Origin: Prorocentrum cordatum
Lineage: Eukaryota > Sar > Dinophyceae > Prorocentrales > Prorocentraceae
DNA length: 64,000 nt
Reading direction: 5' to 3'
NCBI GenBank assembly: GCA_963575745.1
Contig: CAUYUJ010005780.1
Span: 60,001-124,000, forward strand
Shown piece after piece: positions 57,120 through 64,000 of the stretch. The notes under the pieces were generated by a model. That model had not been told where the DNA came from. It was given only the letters and a program-made list of their open reading frames with translations, and searched no databases. The number at the start of each line of letters is the position of its first letter. Position 1 is the stretch's first letter. The position numbers and the translations under genes are program-made.

Positions 57120-57895
57120 CAAGTCTGAGGTTCACCCCTGGGACGAATCCCCCTGTGCAGCTTTGACCTCTCGCTTGATCTGCGCGGTATCGCACAGGGA
57201 CGGAGCTAACCTGTGGCTTTGCGGGGCGCAAAGCATCCGCATTCGCTGCAGTAAATCAGTGGGAGGTCACTGTGCACGATTCTTGCCCCAAAGTATTGGT
57301 GTCCCTGGCCCCCTCCTGCAACGATGAAACTTTGTAAAGTTGGGGCCAGGACGTCACAGGGGAACGTGCTCGTTGGCGAGCGCACTCGGAGGCAACGTGA
57401 GCAACTGTAGGTGGCTCCACTCCACGCAGGCAGATGGGGGGAAACTTGAGCATTGACAGCTGTTCCTCGTCTCGCACGGGGCAACTTGCCATGCAACTCC
57501 TTACGGGGAAGCCATGCACTTAGGACATTCGCTGCCCCCGCTGCTAAATTACAAGATTCAACCAGAGTTCGCTGGTAGACCTCGACCGTTGCTGGCGGGT
57601 GTCCGCGGGCCCTTGGGGCAAGTCCAGGAAAGTGGCCCGCGAGGCGATTCCCCTGGATCGAGAGACGGTGGAGGTCATCTTCAGCACGACTGAAATCCCT
57701 GTGTGCCTTGGTTTTGGTAAATGAAAGCCATTCACTTTGGCCTCGCTTGTGCGCCGCAGGGCGCCAATGCTGAGATCTTGGGTTCTCACCAGCAGGTGTT
57801 TTCTCGGGCCAGAAAGAGATCAGGCCTAGAACACTGCAGTCGTGATGTGTCATTGTCTCAGAAGGCCGGTCCGGTCGTATACTGGCTAGAGACAC
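57120..57895 (-). pseudogene. LINE-3 RNase H C-terminal part and zinc tail
   Basis: SFTKTKAHRDFSRAEDD (57715 region) and SIQGNRLAGHFPGLAP correspond to the K-x-H and GN-x-x-A motifs of the LINE RNase H domain, with the usual Asp after GN-x-x-A replaced by Gly. Later, TYSCSRCLR and LIYCSECGCFAPRKATG are CxxC motifs at the expected C-terminus. The sequence continues past a frame change into PSLCDTAQIKREV near 57.19 kb. The domain's N-terminal half lies further upstream in broken frames. Confidence 0.72.
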
Positions 57896-58029
57896 TGCTG
57901 CATGCCCTGCGTCGCTACTAGTCTAAGGGAAGTCTTTGGGGGGTGAGGAAAACGTGACACAAATGAGATTGCCTGCGTCATCCATCTGTGCTGCCGCCAC
58001 CCCTGCCCCTGAAAGCTCTGGAATTGTCT

Positions 58030-60010
58030 GATGTTCACATCCTCCATCCGTAAGAATGAATGCCTCCGTGGGGAAGTTAAACGGATCAATCAGTCCAATA
58101 TCACAACCGCAAATCTAATGTCCCAATCTGGGCTGACTGGGTCCAGGGCGGGAGAGGGGCTGCCGCGAGTAGCTGTAGGGTGGGTGGTCTGGCCCAGCTT
58201 CCAAAGCATCGTGAACCAAGGATGGGTAGGCGTGTTCTCTCTTTGTTCTTGTCCACAAGGGCATTCCCATGCGCCATGGAGATCGGGGTCCGCTCTGCCA
58301 CGGGAGACGCAGTCAGCAGGAACATCATGGCCCCATCTGCTGAGGTTGGTCCCAGTAGGGGCCGAACCAGAAACAATCTGTTCAAATAGATATACATTGC
58401 CCCATCAACTCTCTTGAAGCGAAAGCCTTCTTCGCAGCGGAAATCCAAATGCCCTCTGCCCGGATCTGGTCGGCAACTAGATGGGTCATGGCTGCGAGCC
58501 TCTTGTTGAACACTTATGCTAGCCTGGTGGCCGAAAACACTTGCGCCACATGCTGCGCCGCCATCGACGGCGACGCTTCAATTAGAACGAACTTCTGTCG
58601 AGCATGTGTGACGGGACCTCCCGGCGACTCGATTATTCGCCCTGCATTTTCCGACCGCAGAATAAGATCTGAAAGTGGGCCTCTGTTCCGAAGAGCCCAT
58701 GGTTGCCCGACCGTCGACTCGACCCATGTTTGGGCTTCTCTGAGCGCTGCTGAGAACCGACTCAAGGGGGTGGCATCTGCATGTGCTGGGCCCACTCAGG
58801 GCGGTGGTTGGCGCTGCGCCACCATTATTGAGCATGTGGCTGCAGCAAAATAAGTCAGGTCCTCCAAACCTCTGGGGGCGAGGGCCCAATGAATCTCCAC
58901 TGGGCAACCTGATTGTTTAACCCCCGGGGCCACGGCAGCAGCCTTGCGTCGTGCTCCAACTTCGCGAGGAGACGAACCATGGGCCTGAGCTCCAGGCGTT
59001 GCCGCAGATTGGATGCTCGCCTCGAAAGTCTACCCTTCAAACGATTGGTCCCGCGGAAAAGCAAAAGCTTTCGAAACCTTCTCCTGGACTTGCTCTATCT
59101 GCTCCCACGCCTCCCCAGTGCTCGAACCTCTGCTTGCGTGGCCTCCGAGAAGATCCACTCCTAGATTGCTGGTGCCTGTGCAACCGCCCCCGCCAGATGT
59201 CCCAGTGCTTGCTTGGCATCTCGAATGAGCTGGTTCATGTTGCCAGCGACATTCATCCCAATGCAGTCTAGAAATTATTTGAATACCTTGGCGAAGGATT
59301 GCGCGAGTGTCATCGTCGTCTCGATGCAGGCCATCGCTGGCTCCGACCAAGTGTGCAGTTGCAAGTCATCGATGTGTACTCCCAGCGCAGATGCATTCGG
59401 CTCGTGAATCCAACTCTGGGTCTGGGCTGTCGCACCAAGTGGGCCTTCGCCTCGAACGTCGCGGACGGTCGATCCCGCAATGGTGCCCCAATGCGGGTGG
59501 ATGGTCTTGCTGTGGGCGCCATAAAGTAGCACAATTCTGCTCCATCTGGATGGGCCCATGGTCTACATGGAATCAGATTATGAAAACCCAACCAAACCGG
59601 CTTGTTCGATGAGTTTCGCATGGCTGATTTTTTCGCAGAGCTGAACCAAATCCCACAGCGCGCATAGATGCGACATCCCCTGGGAAGTATAATTCACTTC
59701 GAACTGCATTGCGCCGCGTTCGGTCTGAGGACCTTTTGGACTTATATGCTGGGCCCGACCCGCACTCTCTTTCCCAGGATCTACAGGGGGCCCGGTGTAG
59801 TTTCGCATGGAGTTCTGGCACTGCGGAGTACTGGCCCAATTGGCACCGACCTCCTTAGGATTGATGTCGGTGCCGATGCCAAGACATCCATGCTGTGGAA
59901 GATGAGCGACGGCGCACGAATAGCATCCCGCGAGATCAACGCATAGTGTCTCGGGTGCATGCCATCAGAGGCACATGTCTCGAGCTTGAACCCTGGCGGG
60001 GCGCTTGATC
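58030..60010 (-). pseudogene. LINE-3 reverse transcriptase (multiple frames)
   Basis: Motif A is CALWDLVQLCEKISHAKLIE with the catalytic Asp codon at 59650-59652. Motif B is GTIAGSTV (59464-59487) and motif C is LGVHIDDLQLHTW with both Asp codons at 59365-59370. Motif C sits in a different frame from motif A, and the sequence between them alternates frames. Motif A is close to the VLWDMSNYYEH of LINE-5. Downstream to 58.03 kb only broken frames remain, for example GPTSADGAMMFLLTASPVAE. Confidence 0.75.
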
Positions 60011-60019
60011 ACGTATAGC

Positions 60020-60682
60020 TCAGTGGGCACAGGCACTTGAATGGGCGCTAACTCCTGTACGAGATGGTGACCCTGCTGAGCGCTGCGTGGCTTCCCATGC
60101 AGTGAACCAATACTGGGGTTCCTTGGGCGAGCGATTCGGCAGGGATGGCGAGCGACCATCTGAGAACATGGCCGCATCTTCTGGTCTGTAGTCTGCGCCG
60201 CGAAGATAGGGGGCGGCCTGCTTCGCGCTGCCTCCTCCCGCCTCCATGCACCGCTGCTCTCCGTCCATCCCTGCTTCCATTATCTGCTGCAGTTGGCCGA
60301 GCTTGGGACGGCGCGAAACAAATCGGCGCGCTGGTGCCGCCAAGGCCATCTGAGCTGGTGTCAGTTCTTCAAGAATTGCTGCCGCCGCGCCTAACTGGAA
60401 GCAGTGCCGGGAGGATGCCCCTTCCATCCAGCGCTGTGCGCGGCACCCCGCATATGCGGGTAGGAGTGAGGGGGGCGGCGGGGGCGCGGGGAGTTTGCGG
60501 GGCTCTGGAGAAGCCCGCCGCAAGCGCCAATGGTTCTCAACATGTTTAATAAACCAGCCGCAGGCGCAGATTTTTCCGCTAGACCAACGCGGGCAGGTCG
60601 CTCGCGGGACGCGGGCGTAAGGGGGCAGGCAATCCATGCCGTGATGATCGCCCCGACAAGCGCAGCCGATTAGTGAACGCAC
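60020..60682 (-). pseudogene. LINE-3 region before RT (linker), low certainty
   Basis: An open frame of 220 codons with LEELTPAQMALAAPARRFVS and KLGQLQQIMEAGMDGEQRC may be the linker that precedes RT. Its first part, Cys/Trp-rich (CACRGDHHGMDC), may instead belong to the repeat G insertion's flank. No domain is certain. Confidence 0.35.
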
Positions 60683-60774
60683 GAAAGAATGATTCGAACA
60701 AGGCAGGGCTGCTTAGTTTGAGTCCAAGGACGTGTAATAATGATCATGTGTCGGGTCAGGGTGGCGTTTCCTCC

Positions 60775-61015
60775 CTTGGGGGTGGGTCGCGAGTGGTCGC
60801 GGGGAGGGTCGCGGGTGGGTCGCGGGTTGGGTCGCGGGCGGGTCGCGGGGCGGGTCGCGGGGTAGGTCGCGGGGTGGGTCGCGGGGCGGGTCGCGGGGCG
60901 GGTCGCGGGTGGGGCGGCGACAACAAACGGCGACAACAACGCAACAAACAAACTTCCCACCGCGAATTCCTTATTCAGCCACGCGCCCGGGGACACTGAA
61001 TGACCGCTCAGCCCC
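60775..61015 (-). repeat. Repeat G, copy 2, inverted, inside LINE-3
   Basis: On the minus strand: GAGCGGTCATTCAGTGTCCC, CGGGCGCGTGGCTGAA, TTGTTGTCGCCG and then a CCCGCGACCCG satellite of about 12 units (60790-60910). The same arrangement occurs on the plus strand at 43543-43860. Confidence 0.85.
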
Positions 61016-61499
61016 CTCGCTCTGATGAGCGGTCCACCTCTTGTCGTAATAAATTGGCGGCGGTCGTTTCCTGTTTTTGGTCAGGGGAGATGCTCTATCT
61101 TGAAGACGGTCACAGGCCCATTGGGTGGCCCGCCCAGGGGGCACCTTCTGATATGACTTGGAGGCCAAAGCCTTCTTCAAGGGAACATCTTAGAAATCTG
61201 GCAGTCCGCCTCTACGACCTTCGCGGGGAGCTCGGGTTGCATCTAGATGTTATCGCCACGCTCGTTCAGCCCAAAGATGATGGACTTCATCGAGTAGGCG
61301 CTCCAGGGCCCCTGTTCTACTTGGGTGGCCATGCAATGGGGGTCCCGATGCGTTGGCCTGGCGCTCTAATTTGTTATCGAGGTTCTCGTAAACAGGCGGG
61401 GCCCTTGGCGGGCCCGTCGCAGGGGCTGGGTCCACCCTCGCGCGCGGGGTCACCGCGCGCGCGTGCGCAGTATTACTCGGGTTCAAAAATTTGAGAGTG

Positions 61500-62020
61500 A
61501 TTGGGGTATGTGGCCTCTAGTGCCAAGGCGTGCCCATGCCCCAGACGGGGTCTGCAGCATCCAACGCCGACGAAAAGTCGACGGTGGAAGCTGTTCCCCC
61601 TCGCAAGTGCGCGGGCGTCTCGGATGCGCGCAGTGGCGCTGCAAACTTGGCCAGCGGCTGGAAATTCTCGATCTTCCCTGCTGGCGTGTTTAACCCCCCC
61701 CCCCCTGCGATGAATGGTACTCCTGCTTTCGTTTTTTCCTCCAAGCCTGGTCGAGGGTGGACCTGTTGGCCTCGCGTAGCTGCACTTGGTCTTGCAAGTG
61801 CAAGGTGAAAATCTGGATGGCCCCGAGAGCCGTCGATCGCAATCAACAGCTAGCCAACCTCTCAAGGACCACCAAGCCATCGTCGTCGGACCCTGGGCCC
61901 AAATTCTTTTTGATCAAAATCGGCGGGGGCCGCGTAGGAGTGCCATCCCATCTTTAATACTGATGCGCGAACATCAGCGAGCTTTCCGCCGAAGTGATTG
62001 TGCCCCTGGAAAGAGTACCA
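61500..62020 (-). pseudogene. LINE-3 APE-type endonuclease
   Basis: In broken frames from about 62010 come SQEHNHFGGKLADVRAS and LKMGWHSYAAPADFDQKEFG, matching the Q-E-H catalytic-Glu region near the start of these endonucleases. Then VPFIAGGGGLNTPAGKIE (61670-61714) corresponds to the GGDFN box, with the Asp lost. RGGTASTVDF (61574-61603) corresponds to the later S-x-x-D-F box. The copy is catalytically dead by sequence. Confidence 0.7.
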
Positions 62021-62051
62021 CCTCGTGATTCGAAGCCCTCAGGCATTCTTT

Positions 62052-63196
62052 TCATGTGGCCCAACAGGACCCACTGCAAGTCTCATTGTGGAACCTCACT
62101 AGGTTACCCTCGCGACGGGGGGCCGGCCGGTCCTGCAGCCCCATCCTGAGCGTGGGTCCGCAGGGCGAACAGGCGACCTGGAACGGGGCTCTCTCGTTGC
62201 TGGGCGAACTGCTTTTGCTGCTTTTTTTATGGGCGTACTTCTCCTGGATGCGTGAGACTGCGGAAGCAGGAAGTTCCTTCAAGAGAGCCGAGTGGAAATC
62301 CTCATCGTTCGAGAAAAAGGTCTCAAGGGTCTTGTTTGCTTCACCAACTTCCGCTGTATCCGTCTCCCGGCCTTCCTGATCCATTTCAAATTCCTGTTGT
62401 TGGGCATCGGCGTCGGGGAAGACCATCCGTGATGGCCACCTTTCCCTGCCCTTGTGTATACCTTTTGCATGTGTCCCTCCTCACGCGGCTGGAGGAGGGA
62501 GGTGGGCACGTTGGTGGCCGCGGCATAGGCATCACCCGACTGGGGGTTGATGGAGCCGACCGCCTTCTGGTAGAGGTTGCTGAAGTGGGTCTTCGTGGTC
62601 ACGTCGAGCTTGCCAATGACTGGCGTCCATGCCTCAAGATTGACCCCCAGCTGGTCTGGCGAAGGAATGCCCTGCGACTCCAGAATGCGGGGCGCCATCC
62701 TCTTCACGGCGTCAATCTCAGCAAGTATATTATCATGGCAATCCTCCCTTTGCTTGGATTCTTTATTCGCGGCGACGGATGTCTTGTTCACTGCGTTTAG
62801 CATCACGGATGGACCTTGATGCATTGAGGATATGGCCGGCCTCCTTCGAGCCTTTAGGACGTATAAGTTTGAACTTCGTCTCTGCACCCTGTACCAACGT
62901 ATATAATACTTGTAAACCGTTCTGGGCTGGTCGGCGATGGGTCTCTGAATGTGTCCACTGGTAGCCTTTGCCCTTGCCCTTGCCCTTTGTGGGTCTGGAA
63001 GGTCCTCCACTATGGTGGCGGCCCCCTTCTCACCTGCCTGCCAAACTCCACGGGGGGGTTGTGCACGGTGGTGCTGGAGGCGAGGTAAGTCAGCGCCACA
63101 ATGGTAGCACCATGTCAAAAACTCGGGGTTGCGCTTACAGCCACAAACCGTGCAAGCCAGGCCCGCTGGAGCCCAGGTAGCAACATGCGGGGCCAT
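62052..63196 (-). pseudogene. LINE-3 gag-like ORF1
   Basis: The ATG at 63196 gives MAPHVATWAPAGLACTVCGC, then EFLTWCYHCGADLPRLQHH, a CxxC...CxxC zinc-ribbon pair like that of LINE-5 ORF1. A basic, helical region follows (NKTSVAANKESKQREDCHDN, LAEIDAVKRMAPRILES) and then TPVIGKLDVTTKTHFSNLYQ. Near 62.43 kb a frame change leads to VFPDADAQQQEFEMDQEGRE and SRIQEKYAHKKSSKSSS, and the frame stops at 62052. The distance from the SL relic is about 120 bp, a normal leader. Confidence 0.75.
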
Positions 63197-63317
63197 ACGC
63201 AAGTGTGTGAAAACAAAAAGCGTGCCGCTGCGCACTCTGCAAATCGCTCTGGCCGCGGACAATTGACCAGACCTAATCGCTGATTCCCGGAACTTCGCTA
63301 GGTCACAACATTTAAGT

Positions 63318-63339
63318 CTTGAGCCAGAATGGCTACGGT
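63318..63339 (-). other. Spliced-leader relic at the 5' end of LINE-3
   Basis: Read on the minus strand the segment is CCGTAGCCATTCTGGCTCAA preceded by A and followed by G. It matches the 22-nt dinoflagellate SL (core CCGTAGCCATTTTGGCTCAA, first base A, G or T) at 21 of 22 positions. The single change is T to C at position 13. It is followed by about 120 bp of leader and then LINE-3 ORF1, and preceded by a TCC microsatellite. The SL RNA gene itself would continue with an intron donor GT after the leader. Here the next bases are AC, so this is a spliced copy and not an SL gene. Confidence 0.85.
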
Positions 63340-63380
63340 CCTCCTCCTCCTTCTCCTCCTCCGCCTCCTCCCGTGCTCCG
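63340..63380. repeat. (TCC)n microsatellite 5' of LINE-3
   Basis: CCTCCTCCTCCTTCTCCTCC and further triplets directly abut the SL relic. Pyrimidine-rich, low-complexity sequence goes on to about 63610. Confidence 0.85.
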
Positions 63381-64000
63381 TCTCTTACTCTATATGCTCC
63401 TCCACTCCGCCATCTCTTGCACCTCTCCCCCTCTCTCGCACAACTCCTCCTCCACCTCTCGCCTCCCCGGATATTTCTTCACCTCATCCTCGTTCTCCTT
63501 CCTCTCTGTCAACCGCTCCACCCAGTCTCGTCCCCGCAGGCCTGATAATATCGTACATGCTCCAACCACTCTTCCTCCTCCTTCCATCCCCCCATCCTTT
63601 CAGCCCCCTTCCCCGACTCCTTATCATGCATGTTGACCACGCGTTTAGTTAGGCTGGCCACCACCGCCCTTCTGGCAAACACGCCTGACCCCACAAGGCA
63701 AACCATGTTGTGGAACGACGATGTCGGTCTGGTGATTAGAATCGGTAAAGTCTGAATCAACAAGCACGGGCAAACGTGCTAAGGATCATTCATCCTATGG
63801 TGGCATTGCCGAATCCTCTGTGAAAGACACAATCCACGCACAATACAAGCCGCCTGGGGCAGAACATGCCTTCGAGGCCCTGCCTCCCTATCCCGGCCCA
63901 TCCCCTCTGCCAGCCAGTATGCCTCCTGCGGGAAAAGGAGGGAGCTGCCACATGATACCTTTACTGGGGCATCTTTCGACGCTTGCACTTTCCTCTCCCC
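63381..64000. other. No gene seen
   Basis: Pyrimidine-rich sequence up to about 63610 and then low-copy DNA without a domain to the window edge. Confidence 0.45.

Larger units (their letters stand above)
57120..63339 (-). mobile_element. LINE-3, full-length dead LINE with SL relic at its 5' end
   Basis: On the minus strand, from 63339 downwards, the order is: SL relic, about 140 bp leader, gag-like ORF1 with CxxC pairs, APE-type endonuclease, RT, RNase H and a terminal pair of CxxC motifs. The length is about 6.2 kb, as for LINE-5, and the domain order is the same, so both belong to one superfamily. Many frame changes, a GGxFN box turned into GGGLN, and a repeat G copy lodged at 60775-61015 show it is inactive. 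The 3' end is placed where recognisable tail sequence fades. Confidence 0.85.

Overview
The window looks like nuclear DNA of a dinoflagellate. It is very repeat-rich, contains no recognisable intact cellular gene, rRNA or tRNA, and is crowded with micro- and minisatellites. It carries several decayed non-LTR retrotransposons (LINEs) whose endonuclease and reverse transcriptase sequences resemble those I know from dinoflagellates. Two near-matches to the dinoflagellate trans-splicing spliced leader (SL) are present, on the minus strand at 63318-63339 (21 of 22 positions) and 41461-41482 (19 of 22). Species cannot be decided from the sequence alone.

Layout. Positions 1-3060 are one huge impure TAG trinucleotide array, followed by a GGGCTATA minisatellite (3113-3575). 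Positions 3.6-29 kb are accessory repeat DNA: a 90-bp satellite (7.55-8.7 kb) with a diverged relative at 10.8-11.25 kb, an 84-bp tandem repeat (12.15-12.49 kb), a 100-125-bp satellite (15.6-16.1 kb), a poly-G/CCGGGACCC array (20.4-21.9 kb), a ~150-bp tandem repeat (24.4-25.1 kb) and an ATCGAT/GGGACACC nested array (26.3-26.85 kb). An exon-like open segment (10834-11029) sits in satellite DNA between 13-bp direct repeats. Several dispersed repeats occur as two copies in the window.

The second half is dominated by LINEs, all larger copies on the minus strand. LINE-2 (about 29.69-32.29 kb) is a 5'-truncated endonuclease-RT element broken inside a 106-bp satellite. LINE-5 (about 35.56-41.48 kb) is a full-length but dead gag-like/endonuclease/RT/RNase H element, split by a T76 tract and a TG microsatellite. 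LINE-1 (about 46.95-51.17 kb) is the best preserved: endonuclease, RT with an FVDD box and zinc fingers, with two frame breaks, both at G/C homopolymers. A gag-like ORF (46112-46894) lies immediately downstream of its RT. LINE-3 (about 57.12-63.34 kb) is a second full-length dead element with gag-like ORF, endonuclease, RT and RNase H plus terminal CxxC motifs. A small plus-strand LINE tail lies at 53.9-54.2 kb.

Main point: the two full-length elements, LINE-3 and LINE-5, each begin exactly with an SL relic next to a trinucleotide repeat. The simplest reading is that these LINE RNAs were trans-spliced like host mRNAs and the SL-bearing RNA was reverse-transcribed back into the genome.
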